DNA of 22,133 bases, taken from the NCBI RefSeq assembly GCF_000003605.2, contig NW_003145287.1:207033-229165 (forward strand), written 5' to 3'. Both the position numbers and the translations under genes were made by a program. The DNA is from Saccoglossus kowalevskii. Its lineage: Eukaryota; Hemichordata; Enteropneusta; Harrimaniidae. The notes under the pieces were generated by a model. It worked only from the letters and a program-made list of their open reading frames with translations, did not search any database and was not told the origin of the DNA. This document shows positions 1 to 9,356 of the stretch, one piece after another (the first letter of the stretch is position 1; every line of letters starts with the position of its first letter).

Positions 1-3000
1 ATGATTCATCGATCATTCTTGTATGCAAATCAGAGAAAACAGGACTTGCCATCAAGTAAAAAAGCTAAGTGTTCTCCTCGTCTGGTAGCGCTGATTCTCT
101 TTTCGGCCACATCTTGCGTTCTGGTCGTGATAGTCACAAAACTTGACGGATTGCCCTCATCTGAGAGTTCGGCTACATCGTCCAACCTCATGTCAATCAA
201 ATAAATATATCCTCTATCTGTGCCGACAGCAACAATACCGAAGAATAAATTCAACTGTGCACATAACATATAGTTTGGCGCCCTCACCCCACCAACATTG
301 GTAACTGGTTCAATGGTGGATATCTGAAAGAACACAAAAAACAAGCTAAATTTTTGAGAGGAAATACTTAATGTAGAAGGCCAGTGATGGAATTATTTAT
401 TGAAAGGTCACTCTAAAAATAATCTTCAATCATTGATATTTAAAAATCAACCTCAAAAAGGAGGTTCGATCTTAAAAAGAATGATCAAGCTCAAAGAGGA
501 TGATTGACCTTAAAGAGGAGGACATTTCACTAAACAAGCAGCATGTGTGTTTAAGATTTAAAGACTGCATACAAAGTATCCAGGTTATTATCATACACAC
601 GAGTGATTGCAAGCCGACCATGTCAAATTACTTTTACTAAAACAATTCTGTACTATCCGGAATGCCATAATGCATATCACTTCAATCAGTGTAAAACTGT
701 CACATTGAATTATTAGGGCATCATGATATAGCCAATGCACATTTGTCAATTAAATTGGTATGTGAACACGCTTAATCTATCATCAGCTAATACACAAGTC
801 ATCACACAGAACAAGTAATTCAACAATTCATTCCACACACGATGTATATGTTGTGTGAAATCCACATTTAACACGACTGCGACAATGTGAAGTTGAGATG
901 CACACAAAATACAAATTACAACCATCAGACACGCTTCAAATCAAATAAATGTGGTTCTAAAAGAAGCAAATTTCATCTAGCCCAAAAAATTCACCTAAGT
1001 TAGAGAATTTAAGTTATTGTCACAAAATGAATAAGTCTGAGGAAGACCACCCAAGGTACCTTCCTGGAAAGTATTTTTTCTGCCAAAACAGTTATTTTTA
1101 ATAATTTTGAACCAAATAGACATAATTTTCTATTGGTTGAAAGTCTTGATCAAAATTTTGGAACAAATATGATAAAAATTTGTAAATTGAGAATGGTGAT
1201 GGAAGTGGACTTTGGCCTAAAAAGGTTAAAGAAGTTGAACATGTAAAGTTGATGCAATGATGGCCACCAATCAGTAAGGCCAGGAAAAAAAAATTCTCTG
1301 TTTCTTGTTTCATGGATATTTAAAAATGAGGCGGCTAGGTAATTTTTTTTTTTTTTTCTTTTTTGATAAACTGAGCTAAAATGAGAGAAATTTGAGACAA
1401 GTGCGAGTACAAGCGCATTTTTGAATGCTTTAAAAGGAAAAAAAAATGTCTGAGAAGCATAGTTCAAAATGATACGCGCGGAAACGAGAAACAGAGATAT
1501 TTTTTTTCTCAGCCTAATATAAATCACCGCCACTGTAATATGAATTAGCACCATTTCATTAACAGTGAAGCTCAAATTATTAATTACAATTGGGTTCTCT
1601 AACTTGACCAACACATAAACAATTTTTATTTTAATACTGAATGACATCCAATAGGAATTCCAGTTACTCACCCCGTAAGGAACAGAGACAGCTGTAATGA
1701 CTTTAGACACATTGGGATCAAAAACACACAGCATACCGTCAGATGATCCATACTTCAATCCAACCAGAAATTTTGTGGAATGGTTATAATGATACTCTTT
1801 GACGCAGGAGATGGTGATGCTGGTGTTGCCTGTGACGCGACCAAAACACCAAGCAGCTTGTCTGTCTCCTGTAGTAGTGTTTATGACTTCTAGCGACTGA
1901 CCACGCACCAACCAAGCCCATTTGCCACCTGCGGAATAAACGTTTACTGTATTAGTTACTGTAGAATACCTTATTTTTGCTTGGAATTAATTTTCGCTAT
2001 TTTCGCTGAAGGAATGATTCAGTAACTTTCCAATTTTTATTTTGGCCAAATAACTAAACACTGTTACCATACTAGTCCGACATAACACCTAGGGTCATTT
2101 TTCCAGAGGGTGGGCGCATGCATAGTGACACAATTTCCCCACATGTACATGTATATTGAGTCATTCCGGTAGGGTGCGAGGATGCTTGGATGGTCGAACT
2201 AAGTAGAACATGACCGAAAAAATAGAAATCCCCCCCCCCAGTGGAGGCTGAGCATGGTGGGTGCCATGGACAATAAAACGAACAAGCACAATCTAACTTT
2301 AATGCAATATAATATATTTATTTATTTGTTTATTTATTTATTTTTTTGACTCATTATTTGTATAACAGGAGCTGCATAATGAATCGGAAAAATGACAAAT
2401 ATAAGTTGTATGTGACACAGTTGTTTATCTTTAAATGTGGGTGCAATGCATACAGTTATCTCAGGTTGACGTCAGATCTTACCTTTGCACGTTCCTCCAA
2501 AGATAGCTTCATTGCTGCTTTCTACATCTCGCTCAAGAGCTTTCACGCTAGCGGCATTGTACAATAGTAAGTTAGATGTAAAGTTAGGTGTTTGCACTCG
2601 CTTCATCTTTAAGATTTATAGATTTTCTGCAAAAAAAAGAGGAAGCTATCAGGATTACCAGTACATCTTGACTCATTCTTCTTAAGAAAAAAAAACAAAA
2701 AAACATTTACATTGGAAGATGGAAAGTGAAGGCGTTGAGCAAAAAAAACCATCGAAAAGTTGCATGAAGTGATTATTTGCATGAATTGATATTCATGAGT
2801 AATGACAAAATAGTCTTCTTCCAAATGTTCATTCGATCAGACTGCTCCTTCTACTGGTATATCACACTCACAATATGCACTCATCAGTGTGCTTTCTAGC
2901 AGGACTGATTCTGTAAGGATCCTGAGTCAAAAATGGATTTGCAAAAATCTGGTTTTGTCAGATTGTTAACTGATGTGGAGAGAGATCTTCCAAAGAAAAA

Positions 3001-4895
3001 TCAAGATTTTATGTGGCTTTAAATGACCTCTGAAGGTGCTATCGTAACAAAAATGTTGTGGCTCCTGATTTTTTTGTTTTCACAATTATTTGTTTATAAA
3101 ATGTGAATTTTCTTTTACAAATTTGAATGTACAAATTTCTTAACTATACTCAAAACTCAACGATCAACAAACTGGTGCAACCAAAATATAATCATGGTAA
3201 CAAGATGAAAATTAGATGTCAAATTCAAAATGTAGATTTTGAGATTTATACGACTAACTCAAAGTTCTGGCAGTGACTTGTTTATGTTTGACTCATCTGT
3301 TTGTTTCAAAAATTTGCTTTGCATACAGCTCATTTTGTTATAGCAGGATCCATGTCGTTATTTGAGTAGGCAGCTGATGACCAGATGTAAATGAATCCTG
3401 GGCTAGGTCAGGTAGAGCCCTCTGGACGCTCTAAAAAAAAAGAATTGACCGTTATTTTTTGTGATTGGTCCTGGCAAAAATTGAGGGATCATGCACGAAA
3501 ACCACGACTAGCAATGTGGTCCTGTCACATCACAGTCAGGATTGCAGAAAGGTAGCCCTGCGTAAAGTGCTGTGTGTACAGGGACGCGTTCGGTTGATAG
3601 ATGTCCCCACCACAGCCCTGCGTACCTCCATAGACAAAGTCCGGGAGCGCACCGTAATTGGTGCGCAAGTTAAAAATAAGTAGTTTCCCAGCCGAAATCT
3701 TTTGAAATGACGATAGTAACAGCCATTACAAAGTTATCTGAAACTGAAATGTTTTTAAATAACAACTAGTAAAGACGGTCAAATTGTAAACGCGTAGATA
3801 TCTGAGGAATTATCCACCAAACGCCGCCATTTTTTATTTCATTCACGCGAGAGAATGCGTTTGTTTTTAGGGCAAAGTAGCCGATTTCATCCACAATTGA
3901 ACTGGGAGTTCTGGATATATCTGGTAATCGATCATCATTTTGGGTACCTGGTCATGTTACTTCATTAAAAAAGTTATATTTTTCAAAGTCCCGGACTTTG
4001 TCTATGGAAGTTCGCAGGGCTGTGGTGGGGACATCTATCAATCGAACGCGTCTCCGTACACACAGCACTGTACGCAGGGATAGCAGAAAGGTAGTTAGCA
4101 GATCTCCGCTTGGCCACTGCATTGGATGGTTCATATGAAATGCGCCTTCCCTGGTTGGTCATAACATAGAGTGTTTGTAGGCCAAACAGGAGGAAAGCGT
4201 CCCTTTTGCATCTCCTGGGTCTGGGGGCGAAGGTTAGAGTTAGGTGAGATGCAACTCTTTCCGATTCTTCTACTCACATACTATGTGACATAGCCCCTAT
4301 GTGTTCTACTCAATTTGAACCACGGGTCGAATAAGGAGCGCGCATATACAGGAGGCGCAACGAGCACTTTCTTGGCAACGCCTGCAATTTAACGTTAGAA
4401 CCACTATACCTTAAATTTCCAGCTTTACTGTACACACGATGAAACAGATACAACAGGCAATATCACAAGGATTTCAGAACCACTCGTTTTGAATGGTCGG
4501 CGCCATTTTCCACGCGCTAGTAGGTAACTACGCATTTGTTCGCGCATGTTGGGCGCCCTCAACTATTCTTACACATATTCATGCTCATTTTTCAAGGCAA
4601 GGTGACTGACTCTATTTTTCTAGCGTGGTGATAATAAACTTGAATGTTCAAGCTTTTTTGAAAGTGAAATACTATGCTAATGGTAATTTGTTTAGACATT
4701 TCATAAATATTCAGTTTGAACTTTGAGCCAATCAGAATGTGTCTTTGTTTTTCGCGCTTCGAAATGTTTGCCAAATGTTGATTGGATGAAACTTTGAGAT
4801 ACTGCAGCAGGATTGACTGAAAGTTTACAAATGTAATTTCTTTATTGAAAACTGAGATCGAAACTAGTTCCTCACCCTGGATGCGGCGGCCTCAT
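1..4895 (-). CDS. AHCTF1: ELYS / AHCTF1 (MEL-28) nucleoporin homologue, 5' part, four coding exons, continues beyond base 1
   Basis: ELYS binds chromatin and recruits the Nup107-160 complex to start nuclear pore assembly after mitosis, and it also sits at kinetochores (known for the family). The reconstructed N-terminal protein (exons 4895-4876, 2547-2483, 1928-1672, 323-50; about 205 codons) matches the start of the vertebrate ELYS beta-propeller as I remember it. Diagnostic stretches are SLEVINTTTGDR, CVKEYHYN, FLVGLKYGSSDGMLCVFD, SKVITAVSVP, STIEPVTNVGG, FGIVAVGTDRGYIYLIDM and RLDD. Junction phases are 2, 1 and 0, all compatible. This is only the first few propeller blades; the rest of the propeller, the alpha-helical domain and the C-terminal AT-hook region lie outside the window. 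Identity is confident from exons 3 and 4. The first two coding exons are inferred from splice signals and a shorter match. Confidence 0.88.
50..323 (-). CDS. AHCTF1: ELYS coding exon 4 (propeller), probable GC donor
   Basis: The acceptor is TGTTCTTTCAG. The frame opens in phase 0 with ISTIEPVTNVGGVRAPN, then FGIVAVGTDRGYIYLIDMRL, DDVAEL and, after a variable acidic stretch, EKRISATRRGEHLAFLLD. The pattern of an IEP motif, a hydrophobic strand, an LID/LDD turn and then R-x-G-x-H-L-x-F is that of vertebrate ELYS. The match fades after GEHLAFLLD and the frame stops at 30. No good GT donor exists there, but GCAAGT at 49-44 fits a GC-AG intron, ending the exon in phase 1. Confidence 0.87.
324..1671 (-). 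other. ELYS intron 3
   Basis: This is AT-rich intronic DNA between a strong GTGAGT donor and a TTTCAG acceptor. Apart from the dispersed repeat at 1091-1234 and a T-rich run near 1340-1361, I see no conserved or coding signal. The long minus-strand ORF over 1150-1671 is read-through from exon 3. Confidence 0.75.
1091..1234 (+). repeat. Dispersed repeat copy related to the 21130-21260 units
   Basis: The stretch shares ordered blocks with the tandem region at 21130-21260: AATTTTG, then ATAATTT, AAGTCTTGATCAAAAT, an A-rich spacer with AAATATGA, and GACTTTGG near the end. The order and spacing agree on the same strand. It ends near AAAGGTTAA, like the ends of units in the distal array. It lies within ELYS intron 3. 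Confidence 0.7.
1672..1928 (-). CDS. AHCTF1: ELYS coding exon 3 (propeller blades)
   Basis: The acceptor is TTCCGCAG and the donor is TACGGG followed by GTGAGT. The exon is 257 nt: two bases completing a glycine codon, then 85 codons. It encodes KWAWLVRGQSLEVINTTTGD through FDPNVSKVITAVSVPYG. The segments LEVINTTTG, VKEYHY, FLVGLKY, MLCVFD and SKVITAV line up with the N-terminal beta-propeller of vertebrate ELYS. The open frame runs on into the intron to about 1150, but that part is low-complexity and follows a textbook donor, so it is not coding. Confidence 0.9.
1958..2036 (+). mobile_element. TACTGTA-ended MITE, left-end fragment
   Basis: The segment begins TACTGTAGAATACCTTATTT and continues with AATTAATTTTCGCTATTTTC and GCTGAAGGAATGATTCAGT, matching the left half of the full copy at 14071-14297. 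The right end is absent. It lies about 30 bases from the exon 3 acceptor, in ELYS intron 2, so it may have altered sequence close to the splice site. Confidence 0.75.
2037..2482 (-). other. ELYS intron 2 remainder with low-complexity tracts
   Basis: No gene is seen. It holds a ten-base C run at 2230-2239, a TTTA-type microsatellite at about 2316-2346, an ACATGTACATGT-like stretch near 2140, and a perfect TGACGTCA at 2467-2474 just inside the donor side of the intron. Confidence 0.6.
2316..2346 (+). repeat. TTTA-type microsatellite
   Basis: TTTA/TTTG tetranucleotide repeats run into a T tract on the plus strand. The repeat is intronic in the ELYS gene. Confidence 0.85.
2483..2547 (-). CDS. 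AHCTF1: ELYS coding exon 2 (65 nt)
   Basis: The exon follows a CTAG acceptor with a CTAAC branch-like sequence about 25 bases upstream, and ends in a strong donor (CAAAG, then GTAAGA). It encodes VKALERDVESS then NEAIFGGTCK, with one extra base at each end. The last G joins the GT opening the next exon to make glycine, leading into GGKWAWLVRGQ. This corresponds to the region of vertebrate ELYS just before the conserved LEVVN segment. The donor is certain in style; the acceptor could lie slightly upstream because the frame stays open. Confidence 0.7.
3541..3555 (+). repeat. Left direct repeat (probable target-site duplication)
   Basis: ATTGCAGAAAGGTAG directly abuts the first base of the inverted-repeat element. 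The right copy at 4080-4094 is ATAGCAGAAAGGTAG, a 14 of 15 match. Confidence 0.75.
3556..4079. mobile_element. Long-TIR non-autonomous DNA element (foldback-like), 524 bp
   Basis: The arms at 3556-3646 and 3989-4079 are inverted copies of 91 bp with about six mismatches. Both begin CCCTGCGTA and end in GTCCGGGA. The middle (3647-3988) is non-coding and contains CGCCGCCATTTT near 3822. Fifteen-base direct repeats flank the element exactly. The arms hold the same open frame, which yields nearly identical peptides (VRLIDVPTTALRTSIDKVR) on opposite strands; this follows from the inverted repeat and is not a sign of a protein. No transposase is present. The terminal motif CCCTGCG is repeated inside each arm near its inner side. 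I cannot assign a superfamily; a 15-bp duplication is long for a DNA transposon. Confidence 0.82.
4080..4094 (+). repeat. Right direct repeat (probable target-site duplication)
   Basis: ATAGCAGAAAGGTAG directly follows the terminal CGCAGGG of the element, pairing with 3541-3555 with one mismatch. Confidence 0.75.
4876..4895 (-). CDS. AHCTF1: ELYS first coding exon (predicted)
   Basis: The minus strand reads ATG AGG CCG CCG CAT CCA GG followed by a GTGAGG donor, giving MRPPHP plus a codon split in phase 2. The ATG is immediately preceded by an in-frame TAA, so it is the first possible start in this frame. The split GG joins the C that opens exon 2547-2483 to make glycine, giving MRPPHPGVKALERD, which resembles the proline- and acid-containing start of vertebrate ELYS. 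A perfect CRE lies 16 bases upstream. The assignment rests on phase fit and position; transcript data would settle it. Confidence 0.55.
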
Positions 4896-5172
4896 TTATT
4901 TCAATGTCTGTGACGTCAAAAGAGCTTCCAGCCAACAAAAGGTAAATAATCGAACTCAAGCATAAAGTCAATGTTGATATCAAGATTCGACTACTCCTCC
5001 TTCGCAAGTTCTGTGGCCCGATGACCGTGACCCCGATGCGACACCAGTAGACCTGTCTTTCGTTTGAATGAGACCATACATTCTCCGCTGTTTCCCCGAA
5101 ATGTACGTTTTTAACACTGTCGCTGGCGTGGACATTTACTAAAAATAGAGGAAGCTCGTACGAGTCGTAGAA
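4896..5172. promoter_or_regulatory. Candidate bidirectional promoter between ELYS and a divergent gene
   Basis: The 277 bases separate two divergent predicted start codons. The stretch is richer in CpG than most of the window, contains a perfect CRE (TGACGTCA, 4911-4918) and a 10-bp palindrome CTCGTACGAG (5154-5163), and has no clear TATA box. Shared short promoters with CRE or other GC-type sites are common in compact metazoan gene pairs. Transcription start sites are not visible from sequence. Confidence 0.5.
4911..4918. promoter_or_regulatory. CRE palindrome TGACGTCA
   Basis: This is an exact full CREB/ATF consensus site, 16 bases upstream of the predicted ELYS ATG on the minus strand. 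A second perfect copy lies in the ELYS intron at 2467-2474. Position at a predicted promoter makes this copy more credible than chance. Confidence 0.5.
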
Positions 5173-8100
5173 ATGGAAAAGAAACTAGAAGGTACGTATA
5201 CGACTTGGTAGTTGTTTTTGACAATCGTGTCAAGTTATTGCGGGTGGGGTTCTGCTGCTGCGCATATCTGGGCCATGGTCATTCATTAAGTTCAAATATA
5301 GTTATGTCTATGAAAACTTGAGAATCATTTGGTCCAATTTGAAAGACACTTGCGAAGCAAGCAGTTCGTTCCAACCAGTTTCGTGAAACGGCTGTGAAAC
5401 GTCTTTGGGGGTTGCATGTTCGTCAAGTAGCGAAGTATTGTTATTAATGAGACTGTCTCAATTGATGACCATCTCAGCCACGATCTCAGCCATGACTGTT
5501 ATAAAACTACCTGACACTTTTTCAGGTACCGTAGCTACCAACGCACTTTTATCGTGAGTGCAAATGTTTTTTTTTTTCTTGTTTTTTTCACTCTACCTAA
5601 TTTAAAATGAACCATTTGTTATTTGTCTGCTGGCCAGTTTACAGTTTCTGTACAATAATACTAATGTCACAATTATGTGTAAATACAAAGAAAAATAAAA
5701 TAGTTGCTAAAACCGTCAGGATGGCTACAAATAAAATAAAATAGACATTTTATTCTAATTTTTGTCTACATTGAATATAATTGCTTTATAATAAACGTTA
5801 TTCAGTGCATAAAACAGTTCAAATATGGACATTGGCACAGATGTTAATAGCAATTACAGCCCTAATAGTGTTATGTATGTGTTACTTTACTTAACTTATA
5901 TGCAGCATTTCATCTGAGCCCTATGACTCAAGCCAGCAAAAATGGCTGCGTATACGCGTTCGGCTCAAATCTAAAAGAATTATTGATAAATTTTATTCGA
6001 AAAATAAATTTGAATTACTCATGTGAAGTGATATTTTGTCAATACTGCTTGTGCAGTTCATATCAATACGTATGCAACAAAGACAGTAACACATAACTTA
6101 ATTGTCTTATTTTACAACTGTATTTCTTTTTTTATTCATCCTTCTTTCATCTCTGAGGTTTGATATGTGTTACCAACAATTATTTGATTTTCCAAAGGTA
6201 CACTGACCTTGGCATTTACAACAATATGGTGAAAGATTCACAACGTTTGCTGTCATGGTTTATCCACAATGTACTTCTCAGCTGAATATTATTACTTCGG
6301 TCTTTTCAAATTTGAACACCAAATTTTACTTTTGTAAAAAAAAAAACAGACATGCAAATTGTTGTTTCAAAGTTTTGTTGTGAAGAAATTATGGTCGTCA
6401 CAGGGTCAACCTTTCTTTAAAAAAATGAAAACATTTTCTTCTATTCTTTTTTATCTCTGAAAATATCTGCGTAGGAGTTTTATGAGTGGGTACAATCACA
6501 TTGGGAGTTGTGTCAAAGTAGGTGCTTATCTGGTTTCTGAACCAAAGTAAATAATTTCAGATTTGTCAATGATTTGTGTGTAGGTCAAAACATGGCTTTA
6601 TCAATGGACCACTGTGTTGACATTAGGGTATACAACATGGCAAATAACATCTAGGTATTTATTACTATAGATCTCATAGATAGTTTTTTATTACATTTCT
6701 ATATATATTTTTTTAAATTATTTTAAATATTCAAAATTATTTTTCTTGTTTCTTATGTAAGTATGCCATATTTTGTTTTTTTACAAGCACAAATAGAAGA
6801 GGACCTCAACCAAAAATTGCATTTATTGTATGTTAAATCATTAAAATGTGAACCTTATGAATGTAGCGCTCAAATAACTCCCAAACCGTCCTTACCTCAG
6901 CATGCTCAGCTGCAACTTTCCTTGAAGAGATTTATAATTCTGGAGGCTAAGAGCATTCATAAATCATCCATAAAATACTTAAAATATAATAAGTAAATTG
7001 AAAAACAAATTTACTAATTTACTCAGTCTTATGACGTAAATTGATTCAGTACTTATGTTGATTAGTTAATTAATAATCAGTTAAAAAAATAATAACAATC
7101 ATTTTACATGTCTGTCTGCTGGGGATCATCGCACACAAATCATTTTGAGACAAAAAGTAACAAGGAAACATGAAAAAGAAAAGACAGTGAGAGTGAGAGT
7201 TGTTTTTCAGAACCAAAATCTTGGATGAATGTAAAGCTAACCTCTCTGTATTCTCTCTGAACAAAGGGAAATAGACTGCAGTGTTGGTTCTATATATATA
7301 TATATATTTATTTATTACAGCACTGTTAATAATGGGCATACAGTGCTATTGATAAATTGCATTGTACCCAAGCATATATTTGTTTACATACCAAAAGTCT
7401 TTCCACTATAATCAAGTCTGATTAGAACACTCCTTTGTAAGAAGTCTCTTTCATAAAATTTTCAAACGCGCATATTACAAAATGTTCCAGATACCAAACT
7501 GGTAACCAGCAGTTTTTGATAGGTAAACTTAATATGGCATGAAATATTTACTGCATTTTACTTTTATTACCTGGTCGTTATAAAAACGATTACCAGTATT
7601 CGTTAAGCAATGATCAAAGACCCAGTTTTAAATTAGTGACATTTTGAAGGGGTGGGCATTTTGCCAAATGGGATCCCGAATATAAAAATTGCACAAAAGT
7701 GGGGATGGGCGCTTGACCGGGGGCATGGGCGCTAACATAGTCTAGTCCAGTAATGGCAGATATATTTTTCGCAAATTGCATGTTAAAATCGAGCGCTGCG
7801 AATTTTGTGTCAACAACCAATGTAATAGGATGCCGAGCAGCAAATGTGACACTTTGAATGCATGTTATTAGAGAACAATTTTTGACCCACTGTCTATTTA
7901 AGCCATGTTATCACACAATAATGGGCATTGCAAAGTCCTATTTTAATAATAAATCATTCAGGCTATGTCTACTGTTTTGTCAAGTATTCTAATGAAATTA
8001 TGTAGAATGCATTATATAAGAAATTTAAGTTTTGCATCTACTGAGCATGTTCCTGAGCAGATGTACAATGCATTATGGGAGAAATTATTTTTTGCATCTA

Positions 8101-8538
8101 CTGAGCATGTTACTGAGCATATGTACAATGCATTATGGGAATAATTCATGTTCTGCATACTGTGTTGTGTCATCACAGAAAGTGCTGTCTCAGCACAGAC
8201 CTGTGTTATATGACGCCTTACTAGCTGATTTTGTATAAAATAGTGCTTCGCCGCCTTTTCACACTAGTGTTTATACACAGAGCTTGATATTTTTTTTATA
8301 TAAGTTGCTTTTTTATCATATATTTCAGTGAAATATTTAGAAAGAGAAATATTAGTGTCATACAAAAATCAATCTTTGGAGCAGCAGAAATTAACTCATA
8401 ATAACGATAATAAAATTTGTATTTGAAGTTTGAAATTTCCCACGTAATTTTAGGTTTCAACTACATAACTTGAAAAAGAACGTCCTTGAAATAATGCGTA
8501 GAATGCTTTCTGAACCAGAAGCTAGCAGCGTAAACTGA
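5173..8538 (+). CDS. Unrecognised small helical protein, divergent from ELYS, spliced (predicted)
   Basis: Exon 1 (5173-5191) has a strong Kozak context (GAAATGG), encodes MEKKLE plus one base, and ends in GTACGT. Exon 2 (5526-5553) follows a pyrimidine-rich CAG acceptor, encodes GTVATNALL and ends in GTGAGT. A terminal exon (8454-8538) follows TTTTAG and encodes FQLHNLKKNVLEIMRRML then SEPEASSVN and TGA. Phases 1, 2 and 2 fit, so exon 2 can join the last exon directly (43 residues). An optional exon 6762-6827 (acceptor ATGTAAG, donor GTATGT) also fits in phase and adds AQIEEDLNQKLHLL-type sequence. The product would be mostly amphipathic helix, perhaps coiled coil. I do not recognise the family. 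No polyadenylation signal is evident close to the stop. Confidence 0.38.
5554..8000 (+). other. Probable intron of the divergent gene, AT-rich
   Basis: This is AT-rich sequence with homopolymer runs, an AT microsatellite at 7291-7315, and one candidate exon (6762-6827). The ORFs at 6763-6996 and 7070-7339 otherwise look like chance open frames. No mobile element with clear ends was seen. Confidence 0.45.
7291..7315 (+). repeat. TA microsatellite running into TTTA repeats
   Basis: A run of TA dinucleotides is followed by TTTATTTATT on the plus strand. Confidence 0.85.
8001..8165 (+). repeat. 60-bp tandem repeat, about 2.7 units, with ZNF143-like sites
   Basis: Units start at about 8001, 8061 and 8121 with an exact 60-base period. 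Shared blocks are AATGCATTATGGGA, GAAATT, TTTTGCATCTACTGAGCATG and TCCTGAGCAGATGTA. The first unit is diverged at the palindromic core. Units 2 and 3 contain CAATGCATTATGGG at 8066-8079 and 8126-8139, the reverse complement of CCCATAATGCATTG, close to the ZNF143/Staf binding consensus as I remember it. Confidence 0.85.
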
Positions 8539-8696
8539 ATGCAGATTTGTGTAATTTTAGGGCCAGTTTATTTCTACAATATTTCTAAGTTTCATTTATC
8601 ATTATTTAGTAAAAAAAATTACTGATATGCATAAAATACGTGCCAACCGATGATAGACTTTGAAATGTTTGAAGTTTCAAACAATCTCACGGTATC

Positions 8697-8790
8697 TGCT
8701 GATCATATGTACAATGCATTATGGGAGAAATTCATGTTTTGCCCGTTCTGACCATGTGTACATGTACAATGCATTATGGGAGAAATAAGG
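8697..8790 (+). repeat. Second cluster of the ATGCATTATGGGAGAAAT repeat (two units)
   Basis: Two units spaced 56 bases apart carry TGTACAATGCATTATGGGAG at about 8709 and 8765. They match the 8001-8165 array in the core and in the TTCATGTTTTGC that follows. About 530 bases of unrelated DNA separate the clusters, including the predicted last exon of the divergent gene. Confidence 0.8.
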
Positions 8791-9356
8791 TAAAGCAAAA
8801 TTTGCTTATCGCCCCTGGAAGTCTATCTTGCAAAATTCATTGTGCAAGTATTTTCTGGCATTTAATTTTTGATATGGTCTAAACATCTCAACAGAGTAAC
8901 ACAGTTTCAAAAGTGACTAATAGTACTACCAGTTATAGTAGTTACACCCTGACACGTCACCTTGTATACTCAAACGTTTATCAGTCTCATCTGTTAGTGA
9001 GATTGAGTGGCAGTCCCCATGTGTATAATGTTATTTTAGTTGCTACAGTTCACTTGATAGGCTGGATAAACACGGTGAATGGTCTGTTTAAAGCTCACTG
9101 ACTTGTTGCATTTCTTTCAATGATTTCCATTGGTGCATTGACGTGGAAACCAGACTAATCATGCATAGTGGAAAGTTGAGATGTGGTCAGTGTCATTCAT
9201 TGCCGGCCGCAATTCCCTAAATAGTACTCTGTATCGGTGGCATTATTTTCAAATGCAGTAATATAGGTGTGTCCTGCAAATAGTGTGCTGTGTCAATTTC
9301 CTAAGCCATTTACCTGTGGTAAAATTGTTACAACTAGAAATGACCACCTGAATTAA
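8791..9356. other. No recognisable feature
   Basis: Mixed-composition DNA with one 62-codon ORF near 8913-9101 that has no splice support or family likeness. A GCCGGCCGC octamer-type GC stretch sits near 9203. No repeat ends were seen. Confidence 0.5.

Larger units (their letters stand above)
2548..4875 (-). other. ELYS intron 1 (predicted)
   Basis: This is the interval between the predicted first coding exon and exon 2. From 2548 to 3540 it is plain AT-rich DNA with no recognisable feature. The inverted-repeat element at 3556-4079 lies inside it. From 4095 to 4875 it is richer in CpG, with GCGCCATTTT near 4501 and a 9-bp inverted pair TTGCATCTC/GAGATGCAA around 4208-4254. No exon with supporting splice sites was found here. 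Confidence 0.5.

Noticed and set aside
1-204. Plus-strand 67-codon ORF starting at base 1
   Set aside because: It lies antisense to the ELYS exon and has no support of its own.
1150-1671. Extension of the ELYS exon 3 frame into a 253-codon ORF
   Set aside because: It passes a perfect GTGAGT donor, loses ELYS likeness and becomes low-complexity; it is intron read-through.
3465-4134. Two ORFs on opposite strands encoding the same VRLIDVPTTALRTSIDKVR peptide
   Set aside because: The shared peptide is a consequence of the 91-bp inverted arms of the element, not of a duplicated gene.
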